Shown here one piece after another: positions 48,639 to 57,839 of a DNA stretch of 64,000 nt. The notes under the pieces were generated by a model. The model did not search any database and was not told the DNA's origin. It saw only the letters and a list, made by a program, of their open reading frames with translations. Origin of the DNA: a virus; IMG/VR virus record IMGVR_UViG_3300048904_000123, positions 1 through 64,000 of that record; one strand, given 5' to 3'. The position numbers and the translations under genes were made by a program. Each line of letters opens with the position of its first letter. Within the stretch, counting starts at the first letter, position 1.

Positions 48639-48673
48639 GGGGAGGTCGGGAGTCAATGTCTCCCGACCTCCCC
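48639..48673 (-). terminator. Rho-independent terminator downstream of capsid genes
   Basis: GGGGAGGTCGGGAG (48639-48652) pairs perfectly with 48660-48673 around a 7-base loop. On the minus strand TTTT follows the stem, giving the classical terminator architecture. It ends the high-level capsid transcript. Confidence 0.88.
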
Positions 48674-48692
48674 CTGTCTGGCCGTTGGTCGA

Positions 48693-48890
48693 TCAGCGCT
48701 CGGTGACGGACACGATCCGCCAGTTGGTTCCCTTGCGCCCGGTGCCGGTGAACACGAGTCCACCGCCGCCGCCGTTGTCGCCGTGGTACGCAGTCGTCAT
48801 GAACTTGCCCGTGCCGGTACCGCGAGGAATCTGCGCGATCTGGCCCGGGGTCTTCAGGGTGACCGTACCGTCTGCGTTCTTCTGTGCCAT
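48693..48890 (-). CDS. Small hypothetical head protein (65 aa)
   Basis: ATG at 48890. Gly-rich beta pattern (HGDNGGGGGLVFTGTGRKG). It follows the major capsid gene by 12 bases and is ended by the strong terminator at 48639, so it is co-expressed at high level with capsid. A small decoration or capsid-associated role is possible. Confidence 0.65.
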   Translation of the reverse strand: MAQKNADGTVTLKTPGQIAQIPRGTGTGKFMTTAYHGDNGGGGGLVFTGTGRKGTNWRIVSVTER

Positions 48891-48902
48891 GTTGCGTACC
48901 TC

Positions 48903-50144
48903 CTAGTACACGTCGTACGTGAAGGTGTACTCCATGTGGGGGAAGATCGGGAAGGTCTTGATCCCGGTGCCCGCGTCGAGACCCCAGGGGTCCACGCCGA
49001 AGTCCTTCTCCCACTCGTAGAAGCCGGGCGTCCAGTTGCCCGCCGGGTGCGGCGAGGTCAGGAATCGGCCGAGACCGAGGCCCGTCTCGTCGAACTCGTT
49101 GATGTCCGACTCGTCCGGCAGGAACAGGACCCGGTTCTCCGGCATGTACCGATTCAGGGTGAAGCTCGTGCTGCCGACCGCGCGGGTGCGGTAGACGCTG
49201 TCGTACTCCATGAACGTCAGGCCGGTCTGCTGCTCGACGATCGCCTGAGCCGCGTTCGGGCCCCAGCCGTCGATCAGGTACCGCGGGTCACCCATGGTCG
49301 GGGTGGCGCCGGGGTTCAGGACCAGGCCGGTCCGCTGCGCGAAGAACGCGCTGTTCAGGATGTTGTTCAGCGCCTGCCGCGAGATGAGCGCCCGGGTGAT
49401 CCGGATGCCGTAGTTGTTCCAGGCGTAGTTCTGGATCTTGGTGATGTCGCCGATCGGGTCCGAGGTGTTGTTCGGCGTACTGTTCCAGGCCGAACCGAAG
49501 GTCCCCGTACCGAGCGCGTTGGTGCCGGGCGCGATGGCCTGCTGGTTGGCGGGCCGACCCCAGTCCACGCTGAACTTGATCTTGCCGTCGTTGTAGGCCA
49601 GGATGCCCGTGGACATCGAGGTCATGCCGAGCTGCTCGATCCGGTTGTCCAGCTTGCGCCGACGCCGCAGCGTGTCCCGCGCCATCTTGGCGTTGAACTC
49701 GCTCACCATGGAGCCGACAGTCAGAGCCAGCTCGTTGGTGTCCCGCATGGTCTCCTGGATCGACAGCCAGTCGCGGTAGCGGCTGACGTCGGAGGCGACG
49801 TAGTGGTCCTTTACGGCCCAGTCGATGACCGACGCCCGCGCCTCGCCACCGAAGATGTCGTCCTTCTGGGCCAGCTCCGACTCCGCGTCCTCGGCCCGTG
49901 CCGGGGCCAGGCCGTCGGTGATCCCCCGTGCGTACTGGAAGATCACGTCGTCGGTCGGGACCTCCATGAAGGGGAACAGCTGGAGGGCGATGTGGTTGTC
50001 CGGGGGAACGATCTCCCGCACGACACCGAGCGCCGTCTCCTGCCGCACCAGGCGGTCGCGCCCGATCGGGGATGCGAACTGCGAGCCGGAAGGCCCACCC
50101 GCGAGCCCGGCCGCAGCCGAACCAGCCAGTCCGTTGATGTTCAT
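48903..50144 (-). CDS. Major capsid protein, lambda gpE-like (413 aa)
   Basis: The ATG at 50144 has AGGAAGG upstream. The body contains FMEVPTDDVIFQYARG, RRKLDNRIEQLG and a C-terminal beta region with the signature EWEKDFGVDPWGLDAGTGIK typical of gpE-type capsid proteins. It assembles the icosahedral shell. Flanked by decoration protein and connector genes. Confidence 0.88.
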   Translation of the reverse strand: MNINGLAGSAAAGLAGGPSGSQFASPIGRDRLVRQETALGVVREIVPPDNHIALQLFPFMEVPTDDVIFQYARGITDGLAPARAEDAESELAQKDDIFGGEARASVIDWAVKDHYVASDVSRYRDWLSIQETMRDTNELALTVGSMVSEFNAKMARDTLRRRRKLDNRIEQLGMTSMSTGILAYNDGKIKFSVDWGRPANQQAIAPGTNALGTGTFGSAWNSTPNNTSDPIGDITKIQNYAWNNYGIRITRALISRQALNNILNSAFFAQRTGLVLNPGATPTMGDPRYLIDGWGPNAAQAIVEQQTGLTFMEYDSVYRTRAVGSTSFTLNRYMPENRVLFLPDESDINEFDETGLGLGRFLTSPHPAGNWTPGFYEWEKDFGVDPWGLDAGTGIKTFPIFPHMEYTFTYDVY

Positions 50145-50187
50145 GCTTGCCTTCCTGCCTGCTTGAAGAAGTAACCCGGACGCACGA

Positions 50188-50979
50188 TCAGGCCCAGCCG
50201 ATCCCGAGCTTGCTCGGGTTGGACGCGTCTGCACCCGGCCGCATGGCCAGTGCCGTGGTGTTGGTGACCGCGATGAACACGCCTGCAGCGGTCATCTCGA
50301 AGCACCAGCCCTGCACTGCGGTGGCGTGGTAGCAGACGGCGACCTCGCGGTCGGACTCCATCAGCTGCCACGGGAGGAACGTGTCGTTCAGGCCGACGAT
50401 GTTCGTCAGGGTCTGACGACCGTCCGCCGCACCCGCGACACCGGCGGTCGAGGTTGCGAAGGCCGCGCCCGGCGTGCTGCCGGTCAGGCCCGTGGTGGTG
50501 ATGGTCAGGGTCGGGGCGTCGCCGCTGTAGTTGCCGTAGAAGGTGAACGTCAGCGGGGTGGCCGGGAAAGGGCCACCGCCGACGAGAACGTCACCGGGAA
50601 CGACGGCCGCGAGAGCCTCGAGCGCTGCCTGCACCGTTGCCGCCGAGGCGTTGTACGCGATCGGCGAGGTGGTCTGGCCCGCGAAGGTCAGCGTGTAGGT
50701 ACCGCCGGAGACCGTGCCGGACGCGGTCAGCGTCTGGACCTCGGCCGTGCCGGAACCCTGGAACGGACCAATCTTGCCGGCGTCCGGACCCGAGGTGATC
50801 TTCGCCATGACGACACCGCGCTGCAGGCTCTTCTGCCCGCCGACTCCGTCGATGACGGTTGCCGGGACAGTGGCTGCCGCCACCGTGTAGGACTCGAACT
50901 TGCAGCCGACGGTGGAACGCAGGTACTCGTTCCGGCCGAACGGCGTGTTGATGTTGTTGTTCTTGGTGAACGATGCCAT
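50188..50979 (-). CDS. Head decoration protein with Ig-like insertion (263 aa)
   Basis: ATG at 50979. The N-terminal 70 residues and C-terminal 80 residues make a decoration-like fold (for example FESYTVAAATVPATVIDG). Between them, residues about 81-170, sits an Ig-like domain (TYTLTFAGQTTSPIAYNASA) closely related to that of the major tail protein. The decoration protein probably coats the capsid lattice. Position between protease/scaffold and capsid genes agrees. Confidence 0.75.
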   Translation of the reverse strand: MASFTKNNNINTPFGRNEYLRSTVGCKFESYTVAAATVPATVIDGVGGQKSLQRGVVMAKITSGPDAGKIGPFQGSGTAEVQTLTASGTVSGGTYTLTFAGQTTSPIAYNASAATVQAALEALAAVVPGDVLVGGGPFPATPLTFTFYGNYSGDAPTLTITTTGLTGSTPGAAFATSTAGVAGAADGRQTLTNIVGLNDTFLPWQLMESDREVAVCYHATAVQGWCFEMTAAGVFIAVTNTTALAMRPGADASNPSKLGIGWA

Positions 50980-51017
50980 TACTTTGTCCTTTCCCTGGCT
51001 CTACTTGTCGAGCCTGG

Positions 51018-52223
51018 TCAGAGCCGGAAGGACGGGTCGAGTGCGACCAGGCGCGTGTAGGAGTCCATCTGCTCGATGGTCTTCTTGGGCGTGCCCGCCG
51101 CCTTGTGCATCCCGACCTGCTCGCGCAGCTGCGCGATCTCCTGGGCGGAACCGTTGGCCGCGTGCTGGGCCGCCGGTGCCACGCCGCCGTTGGCGACACC
51201 GCCACCGTGCTGGCCGAGGAGGGCCGGAACCTCCATGTCGTCGAAGGTCTCGGTCCAAGCCGTGTACTGATCCGGGGACAGGCCGAGCGCGAACTTCTCG
51301 TAGGACTCCTGCTTGGGCGCGGGCAGCTTGTTGCTGGCCACGAGCGCCTTGACGAAGTTCTTGCGGTTCGACTCCTGCGTGTCCGAGCGGAACGCTTCCA
51401 GCTGGGTGATGTGCGCCTGCACCGCGGCGAAGTCCGAGGTGTTCGCGCCGTTCACCGAGAACACGAAGGGCTGCGCGGGAGCCGCCGGAGCCCCGTGCTG
51501 GGTGCTTGCCGCCGGTGCGGTTGCTGCGGGCTGCGTGCCCTGCTCCGGAGCGGCCGGGGAGTTGTCTCCCACGTTCTTCTCCTTGCTGTCGAACATGACG
51601 TAGACCCTGGGGGCCGCGCCCCCTGCCTTTGATGCGCTGAAGTTTAGACCCTCCACTGCCGGGATGTCAACATAGGCAACACCCATGTAAACCGGCCAAT
51701 GTTCGGCTTCAGCATTCGTGGTGTACCCGCCGATCTCCGAGGACCGGTTCAGCCACAAGCCCGAGTCGATATCGCGCTGCGCATCCGGGTCGAGAATCTC
51801 GTAGTCGGCCATGAGGTAATCATACGTCTGGCCGTCGTGAGGCGCGACCAGCGACTCCACTCGAAGATCAGTGTGCCACCCGACGACCTTGCCGGTACCG
51901 GGAGTTCCGTTGACCAGCCAGCCGGGGTGGCCGTCGCGAACCGGAACGTTGGCGAACGTTCCGTTGTTGCGAAGGTATTCCCAGTTGGTGACCATCTGGT
52001 TCAGGTGCAACTGCTCCCAGGTGTTCTGGTAGCCCATGCTGTCACGGAAGGTACCCGAGCGAAATACTGCGACCCCCTCCATGCGCAGTACCGTGCCCTT
52101 GTCCGTCTGCTTCTTGTACTGCTTCGGCTTGATACCGAAGCCGTTGTTCACAGAGAACGTGCTCCGCTGATGCAGGCTAACCAGTGCCTCTTCGCCTAGA
52201 TCAGCCAGCGTTGGCGCTGTCAT
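51018..52223 (-). CDS. Capsid maturation protease/scaffold (401 aa)
   Basis: The start at 52223 overlaps the next gene upstream. Residues 1-215 form a mixed alpha/beta domain with DGHPGW, a NRSSEIGGY motif and a conserved YVDIPAVEGLNFSAS end, resembling Mu-type prohead proteases. Residues 225-265 are Pro/Ala/Gln-rich. The C-terminal 140 residues are helical and resemble scaffold (EAFRSDTQESNRKNF). A protease fused to scaffold is common; the active-site residues are uncertain. Confidence 0.7.
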   Translation of the reverse strand: MTAPTLADLGEEALVSLHQRSTFSVNNGFGIKPKQYKKQTDKGTVLRMEGVAVFRSGTFRDSMGYQNTWEQLHLNQMVTNWEYLRNNGTFANVPVRDGHPGWLVNGTPGTGKVVGWHTDLRVESLVAPHDGQTYDYLMADYEILDPDAQRDIDSGLWLNRSSEIGGYTTNAEAEHWPVYMGVAYVDIPAVEGLNFSASKAGGAAPRVYVMFDSKEKNVGDNSPAAPEQGTQPAATAPAASTQHGAPAAPAQPFVFSVNGANTSDFAAVQAHITQLEAFRSDTQESNRKNFVKALVASNKLPAPKQESYEKFALGLSPDQYTAWTETFDDMEVPALLGQHGGGVANGGVAPAAQHAANGSAQEIAQLREQVGMHKAAGTPKKTIEQMDSYTRLVALDPSFRL

Positions 52224-52401
52224 CGACTACCTCCTCGACATCGTCGTCCGGGTCGTACTGCTTGTTAGTGCGCACGTTCTCATCGTCATAGTAGTAAGCC
52301 ATGACTCGAGCCGGTCGCGCACTCTCGAACACGTTCACGATCTCACGAGGCTTATCGTCGATGAGGATCTTCATTCCACGCTCAATCTCAGACGCCTTCA
52401 T
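52201..52401 (-). CDS. Small acidic hypothetical protein (66 aa)
   Basis: ATG at 52401 overlaps the stop of the preceding gene. N-terminal basic-beta start (MKASEIERGMKILI) and a strongly acidic C-terminus (DPDDDVEEVVDD). It overlaps the protease gene by 23 bases. Function unknown; resembles small KOW/SH3-like inserts only in length. Confidence 0.58.
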   Translation of the reverse strand: MKASEIERGMKILIDDKPREIVNVFESARPARVMAYYYDDENVRTNKQYDPDDDVEEVVDDSANAG

Positions 52402-52670
52402 GCGTTCACCTCCTGCACTTCTTTTGGTTCGGTTGTCTCTTGCAACTCAGCTTCCGCAGATCCCTTTCGGAATACTACGGTGTGCCAACGAAAGCATTCT
52501 CTGCAGCAGATAGTGACTTCGCCCCCGAAGGCAATGAACTCTGCAAAGACCCTTCGTTGCTTAAAGACCTTGACGTGGATGTACACGCGCCCCCGCGAGT
52601 CCAGTCCATAGATCGCCAGTAACGGTCTGCGTAGACAGAAACAATTCAGTCTGTGTTTCGTTCCCTCCAC
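52398..52670 (-). CDS. Com-like zinc-ribbon protein (90 aa)
   Basis: I place the start at GTG 52670, immediately after the portal stop; a longer frame with an ATG at 52703 would overlap the portal. NCFCLRRPLLAIYGLDSRG and VTICCRECFRWHTV supply two Cys pairs of a zinc ribbon, as in Com-like proteins found next to portal genes of actinophages. In Mu, Com is a translational activator; here the role is unknown. Confidence 0.7.
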   Translation of the reverse strand: MEGTKHRLNCFCLRRPLLAIYGLDSRGRVYIHVKVFKQRRVFAEFIAFGGEVTICCRECFRWHTVVFRKGSAEAELQETTEPKEVQEVNA

Positions 52671-52671
52671 A

Positions 52672-54384
52672 TCACACCCGCTCGATTGCAAGTTCAAGGC
52701 CACGCTTCACGACGTGGGCCATGGCCGCGACCGAACCAAAGGCGCTGGCACCCGCCCCGATAACGTCCCCTACGTACCCGGCCGCACGATCGTACGCGGC
52801 TTCGGCTCGGACGCGACCGGCACCCTCATCCACGAGGGCGGACACGAACTGCTTCCGGTACCCCAGATCAGGCGCAAAGCCTGAACCAAGAGTTCCGTCC
52901 CGCTCTGCTCGGGTAATCTGAGCGACGAGACGTTCGTGCATCGCCTCAGCGATTCGCCGAGAACTCTGGCTCGCGCTGCCCGATCCGCCTTCGGAAGAAG
53001 GATCTCCGCTCGACGGATCCTCTGTGCTGGGGTCAGTTGCTGGTGGGGCATCAGGCGCTGTCACCTCCTGGACCTCTTCGAAGGTCATGCCAGCGATGTC
53101 GCCCAGTTCCGTCAGATCAGGCTTGACAGTGTTGTTCGACAGCATCTGCTGAAGCATGACCTTAACGAGGTCCATCTTGTCGTCGCCGAGTTTGCGGAAC
53201 TTGATCTTTGCGCGCGGGCTGGTCGGGCTAAAGTTCACATCGACCATGCGCGACAGGATGTACTCGTTGATGTAATGCGCCCAGTCACCTGCGATTGCAT
53301 TGAGCATCTGCAGGTAAACCTGTGCGTGCGTCGTGCCGAGGTTGTAGCTGCCGACATCCGCAGTACGCAGCATGAGCAGTGGAGTGAACAGCGACAGACT
53401 GATCTCTTCGTCCAGCCGCATCAGGTACCGCTCGAAGTCGGCACCTCGCATCTGCGACTCGAGGTACTCAATGTCGTAGTCGTATGCCGTCTCGGTCCCC
53501 TGTGTGCTACGCTCGTTCGGAAGAACGACAGCGCCACGGTTGCGAAGCTGCTGGAGGATTCCCAGCATCACTGACGTGCCGGACTTCTGTTCTCCATTGA
53601 CGCCGATCGTATCGTCGTACGGGGCACGTGCAACAGGAAGAGGCTCCCCGAACCGCTCGAAGTACCTGTTGCTGAACAGGTGCATGATGATGCTGAAGAA
53701 CCAACTCGTGAACGCGGGACGAAGAAGCTTCTTCCCGTACCAGTCGCCGTTCTCCATCAGTAGCGGATACCACAACGAGTTCTCGCTCGGCACCGGCCAG
53801 CCAGCACCGTAGATCTTGATGCCGTCGTACACCTTGATCTTGGGAGGAATGCGACCAGGCGGAGCCCAGCCTTCCACGTCCTTCCAGTTGACCTCACAGT
53901 CTTCCGGAGGGAGGTCCTTGATCTTAGTTAGCTGAACGGTCTTCCCAGCGAGATCGTTTTCCCACTGAAGAATAGAAGGCGAGAACCCCGCCCAGAACGC
54001 CTGACTGAGAGAACGAACAAGTTGTGTCCACATGGTCTCCAGGTTGGCCTGGCAGTGGTCACGAATCTTGGCGTTGTCACACTCGATCCTCCAGTCGAGC
54101 TGGTGCATCATGAAGCTGAGGACCGACAGGCTTGCGTTGATCTGGTAGTGATCCCGCATCATCCGGAAGTCGGAGAGTGTCAAACGGCTCAGATCGAACT
54201 GAATAATCCCGCCACCCGGCAAGGAGTAATAGCTCCGATCGACCCCCTGCCACGATGGCCCGAATGCTTCACCCAGCTTGGGCGGATCGGCCTTCTTGTG
54301 ATTGGATGTCTTCGGAGCCTCACTCGCCGGTGGCAAGATCTTTGCGCGCAGCTTAGCGCCGCCGCTGGACGTCGAGTCCGTCAT
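52672..54384 (-). CDS. Portal protein, DUF935/Mu gp29-like (570 aa)
   Basis: ATG at 54384 with GGTGGGGG upstream; a longer frame extends into the terminase gene. The middle has the portal pattern (LSVLSFMMHQLDWRIECDN, SPSILQWENDLAGKTVQL, FGEPLPVARAPYDD), and the C-terminal 130 residues are a disordered linker and helical end. The portal forms the dodecameric DNA channel and is adjacent to the terminase. It overlaps the terminase end by 32 bases. Confidence 0.85.
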   Translation of the reverse strand: MTDSTSSGGAKLRAKILPPASEAPKTSNHKKADPPKLGEAFGPSWQGVDRSYYSLPGGGIIQFDLSRLTLSDFRMMRDHYQINASLSVLSFMMHQLDWRIECDNAKIRDHCQANLETMWTQLVRSLSQAFWAGFSPSILQWENDLAGKTVQLTKIKDLPPEDCEVNWKDVEGWAPPGRIPPKIKVYDGIKIYGAGWPVPSENSLWYPLLMENGDWYGKKLLRPAFTSWFFSIIMHLFSNRYFERFGEPLPVARAPYDDTIGVNGEQKSGTSVMLGILQQLRNRGAVVLPNERSTQGTETAYDYDIEYLESQMRGADFERYLMRLDEEISLSLFTPLLMLRTADVGSYNLGTTHAQVYLQMLNAIAGDWAHYINEYILSRMVDVNFSPTSPRAKIKFRKLGDDKMDLVKVMLQQMLSNNTVKPDLTELGDIAGMTFEEVQEVTAPDAPPATDPSTEDPSSGDPSSEGGSGSASQSSRRIAEAMHERLVAQITRAERDGTLGSGFAPDLGYRKQFVSALVDEGAGRVRAEAAYDRAAGYVGDVIGAGASAFGSVAAMAHVVKRGLELAIERV

Positions 54385-56245
54385 AAATTCCCCCACCTGG
54401 TTGCAGACCAGATTGGCCCGACAGTGACACAGGCGCAAGGGAAGGGATCTGCGGAGAAGTCGGAGAACCGTTCCGTTGTTTCTGCTGTACCGTAGGATCG
54501 TACTCGTCTGTCCGGTTAGTCAAATCGCCTCTCGGCGTAGGAGCTGAGTTTCGCACACCCCGGCGGTATTGTCTATCCCCGGCCAGCAACGAACATACGC
54601 CAGCCATGGCATCGGCCACGTCCTTACTACCACCTACCGGGTGATCGATCTTCTTTCCGGTGTCTACGAGTTGCGTCAGTTCTTGGTACGCGATCTCTAC
54701 CTGCTTAGAATCGCCATGCTTCAGGAGTGTCATGTACTTGGGAAACTCGATCCGCTCTTCGTAGATCGCATCCCGCAAGTCCTGATAAGGTAGCATGGAA
54801 CGGTCAACAGATAGATAGTCTGCGTCCAGCCTGCGCTTGTTGAGTTGCTGGATCGTGTCTGTACTCTGGAATCCGTCCAGCGTTACCTTGCGAATATTGA
54901 ATCCCAGTTCATCTCTGAGTTGATAAACCGTCTGCCGCACGTCGCCAAGGATGATCTCCCGTCCAGGCAACGGCTTAATACGCGCGATGAAATCGAAGAC
55001 GATGACCGGACGTTCCTCTTCATCGACCTCCTTTAGTTCGCGAACGTGCCCCATCGCCATACCTAGAGCGTCACCCTCTGCACTGTATGCAATGTCGATG
55101 TGCATGACCCGACGCAGTCTGTCGTTAGCCCTGAACCATGGGGCAAACTCCACTCGCTCCAGGATCGGCATGACTGGCGATGCTTCGATACCAAACCTCG
55201 AGTGCCAGCGCTCCGTGGCCGAGTCCACCTTGAATGTCATCCCGATGAAAGGGTTGCCGACTAGCGGCGGAATCCCTGCCAAGTCCTTCAGCGCCTTGTC
55301 GGGATCGTTCATGAACTGCTTCTTGTAGAGGTTGGGAATCTCCATAAAGTCAGAGTTCACGACCACAGAAGCTATGAGGCTAGAGACTTCCATCTTGCGA
55401 CGAACATCGAACCAGAAGCTGTCGCGAGTTCCATCAGGCTTAAGGTACTTGTCCCAACCAAAGGATTCCCAGATCGTCATGCGACTGGTGTATGCATCCT
55501 CGTCCTGCTGAAAGTCTGCATACTTCTGCGACGCGAACCCGGTAGACTTCTTCATCTGTCCAATCAAGATAAGCAGACCACGATCTCCGAAACGCGACGT
55601 GATGCGGTTCGAGATCGTGTTATAGCCGTTAAGAGCATAGTCCGCTTTGGGGGTAACGCGATGCGAGTCCATCTCATCGAGAACGCCGCCGAGGATGTTG
55701 TATCCTTCGAAGGTTGTCTCCGAAGAGTCGCCAGGTACAATCCAGATATCCTTCGCGGGCCAACGCATCTGATTCTTAAAGGACGGATCTTGCGGCCACT
55801 TCTTGAACCAAGGAGAGTGCTTGATTCGAGCCACAACATCGGCGAAGATGACTTCACGAGCTTGATCCTCTGAGGTAGACATCATCATGAAGGCGATGCG
55901 AGAACCCGGCATCAGGTTAAAAAACTTCTGCGGGTCCTTCAAGCACAGCACCCAATGAACCATGTACGGAAGAACGATGCTTGCAAACGTCGTCTTACCG
56001 ATACCGATCGCGCCAGTCATCATGGCCTCTTTGAACTTGGCCAGGCTGTACGGCTGAGACTCCTCGCCGAAGATATCAACCAGAACTGTACGCAGGCCGG
56101 GCCGGACATTAGCCTCGATGTTAAGGTAGCTATCACTCAAGAACTCGACAATGCTGGCCGGCCGCTCTTCGAAATCAGGGTTGTTCTTAAGCCAATCCAG
56201 TTCTCGTAGACTAGCTTTGAATTGCTCGTCGGTCAGGTTGCTCAT
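54353..56245 (-). CDS. Terminase large subunit (630 aa)
   Basis: ATG at 56245 overlaps the preceding stop. ATPase motifs: Walker A TGAIGIGKTT (77-86) with K84, Walker B VLDEMD with D190/E191. The C-terminal nuclease domain includes MHIDIAYSAEGDALGMAMGH and IAYQELTQLVD. It packages DNA into the prohead. The final 80 residues are a disordered extension. It belongs to the Terminase_6/large-terminase superfamily. Confidence 0.9.
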   Translation of the reverse strand: MSNLTDEQFKASLRELDWLKNNPDFEERPASIVEFLSDSYLNIEANVRPGLRTVLVDIFGEESQPYSLAKFKEAMMTGAIGIGKTTFASIVLPYMVHWVLCLKDPQKFFNLMPGSRIAFMMMSTSEDQAREVIFADVVARIKHSPWFKKWPQDPSFKNQMRWPAKDIWIVPGDSSETTFEGYNILGGVLDEMDSHRVTPKADYALNGYNTISNRITSRFGDRGLLILIGQMKKSTGFASQKYADFQQDEDAYTSRMTIWESFGWDKYLKPDGTRDSFWFDVRRKMEVSSLIASVVVNSDFMEIPNLYKKQFMNDPDKALKDLAGIPPLVGNPFIGMTFKVDSATERWHSRFGIEASPVMPILERVEFAPWFRANDRLRRVMHIDIAYSAEGDALGMAMGHVRELKEVDEEERPVIVFDFIARIKPLPGREIILGDVRQTVYQLRDELGFNIRKVTLDGFQSTDTIQQLNKRRLDADYLSVDRSMLPYQDLRDAIYEERIEFPKYMTLLKHGDSKQVEIAYQELTQLVDTGKKIDHPVGGSKDVADAMAGVCSLLAGDRQYRRGVRNSAPTPRGDLTNRTDEYDPTVQQKQRNGSPTSPQIPSLAPVSLSGQSGLQPGGGIYDGLDVQRRR

Positions 56246-57702
56246 GAAGCAGATCCCTCGATCGTCTTCGCAGAGCTGATCTCGTGGTTTACCTTTGCGG
56301 TGCTGATTGCCTGAGCCATAGGCACGTTGGCCATGTTCCGAAGAACACCCTTGACCATGGAGCTATCAATGTCCTCACGCTTCACGCCTGCGGCTTCCAG
56401 CTCAGCCACGACCGTAGCCATTAGCTGCTTCGGGTCAGACCCAGAGATGCCTACGTTCGCAGATCCGCCAGCTCCGACGCCGACATTCACCTGCACCTTT
56501 GGGCCACCAGCCTTGCTCGGATCGATCAGCTTGACCAGCTTGGTCCCCTGGTCGAACACGACCTTACTGAGCTTGGTAACCTCAGGGTCCAGCTCGCCGG
56601 ATGCATCCTCGGCCGCGATGGCGTCCTCGAGTCGCTCGGCGTTCCGCTGAAGTAGTTTACTCAGCCCACCCATGATCACGTCGGCGTTACGAGAGCCGAA
56701 CGCATCCGCTAGTGCCACGGCGTCAGATCCCTTCACTGTGCAAACGCTACCCTCTCGGTAGAGTGTGCAGGCGTTTTGAAGAATGCAAGTGTCGCAGGTG
56801 AATCGATCGTACTCATCTGCTTTCATTCCGATGTTGCGCATTACTCTGCGACGTGCGGCCGGAAGAACAAAATCCCTGTCGCTAACTTCCGTGAACACGT
56901 CCGGCATAAAGACTGTATTGGGTCCGCCACGTCCCGACGGACTTCTTGTTATGAACGGTGTTACAGACTGAAAGTTCTTTCGAGCCCAGTCAGCGGAGCG
57001 AAGACACATCCTGATCCTGTCTTCGAAGTCCTGGATCTCCCACTGGGCCATACCCACCAGCTCGAACCAGTCCTCATAACGCGGATCGTGGATGTACTCG
57101 GCGCGCAATTGCTTTCCGGAAGGAAGTGCAACTCTATTTGCTGAAGCTCCAGTGCCGGTTAGTTCATGCGGGCGGTAGTCCACTCCCCAGAATCCAAAGC
57201 CAAAGATATCACTGAAGCTATCGCCGCCGGAGACAAACAGCTGAACTTCAGGATACTTAAGCTGTACCTCACGCAACTGGAGATAAAACTCTTTGCGCTC
57301 CCATCCACCGGGAGGAAGTCTGTGAATCACCACTCGGTGCGCTTGTCCATACACAGGACGCATCTGCACGTTTACGGACTGATCGGTGCAAATCATGAGA
57401 TCGGAGCCGACGCAGTTCTGCATCAACCACTCGAGCGAGTCCCATCCCTCGTCGGGCGCCCAGGTGGGATAAACCGCTTCCGGCTTCTCGTATCCCTTGA
57501 ATGTGTTGTACTCCGCCGCCCCAGCGTGATCGATCATCATTACCCTGACGGGCCCGTATCCAGCAGTATGCGTACGCACCCAGCTGAACATCTCCCTTGC
57601 CGTTGACAGTAGATCTGCCACACTCCAGGTGAATTTCCTGAAGCCTTCGTCAAGCGCGACATCGATGTATTTCTGAGACTGCATAAGCCATAGGTCAACC
57701 AT
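56242..57702 (-). CDS. Putative terminase small subunit or DNA-packaging accessory protein (486 aa)
   Basis: I choose the ATG at 57702 (AAGGGT upstream) rather than a TTG at 57732. Residues 1-250 are a mixed alpha/beta domain with many aromatic residues; residues about 315-335 contain CDTCILQNACTLYREGSVC, four Cys that could bind Fe-S or zinc. The C-terminal 150 residues are helical with a Gly/Asn spacer. It stands directly before the large terminase, the place of small terminases, but at 486 residues it is far larger than usual. Function is inferred from position. Confidence 0.5.
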   Translation of the reverse strand: MVDLWLMQSQKYIDVALDEGFRKFTWSVADLLSTAREMFSWVRTHTAGYGPVRVMMIDHAGAAEYNTFKGYEKPEAVYPTWAPDEGWDSLEWLMQNCVGSDLMICTDQSVNVQMRPVYGQAHRVVIHRLPPGGWERKEFYLQLREVQLKYPEVQLFVSGGDSFSDIFGFGFWGVDYRPHELTGTGASANRVALPSGKQLRAEYIHDPRYEDWFELVGMAQWEIQDFEDRIRMCLRSADWARKNFQSVTPFITRSPSGRGGPNTVFMPDVFTEVSDRDFVLPAARRRVMRNIGMKADEYDRFTCDTCILQNACTLYREGSVCTVKGSDAVALADAFGSRNADVIMGGLSKLLQRNAERLEDAIAAEDASGELDPEVTKLSKVVFDQGTKLVKLIDPSKAGGPKVQVNVGVGAGGSANVGISGSDPKQLMATVVAELEAAGVKREDIDSSMVKGVLRNMANVPMAQAISTAKVNHEISSAKTIEGSAS

Positions 57703-57741
57703 AGCAACGACCCTTATCTGGTTATGTGTCAATGGGTACTG

Positions 57742-57770
57742 AGTTAATCACGTAAACGCGCCATAGTCAA
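57742..57770 (-). promoter_or_regulatory. Probable promoter of the virion operon
   Basis: On the minus strand: -35 TTGACT (57770-57765), 17-base spacer, -10 TTAACT (57747-57742), placed about 40 bases before the ATG at 57702. The -35 is nearly perfect, the -10 weak, so a phage-encoded activator may be needed. Another TTGACA at 57732-57727 lacks a matching -10. Confidence 0.45.
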
Positions 57771-57790
57771 CCGGCAGCCCTGAAACTAAA

Positions 57791-57839
57791 CAGGGCCAGT
57801 GCTAAGCGTCATCTTGCGAGGATGACAGCACTGGCCCTG
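57791..57839. other. Long two-part hairpin in the divergent intergenic region
   Basis: CAGGGCCAGTGCT (57791-57803) pairs perfectly with 57827-57839. An inner GTCATC/GATGAC stem (57808-57813 with 57821-57826) closes a 7-base loop; a 4-base bulge separates the two parts. It lies between the divergent virion and primase operons. On the minus strand TTTAGTTTC follows, so it could end leftward transcripts coming from the right, or be an operator or a structured leader. Confidence 0.6.

Noticed and set aside
48630-50174. A 514-codon plus-strand open frame.
   Set aside because: It is the antisense shadow of the major capsid gene, with an Arg/Gly/Val/Asp-rich composition typical of reverse-strand frames in GC-rich DNA.
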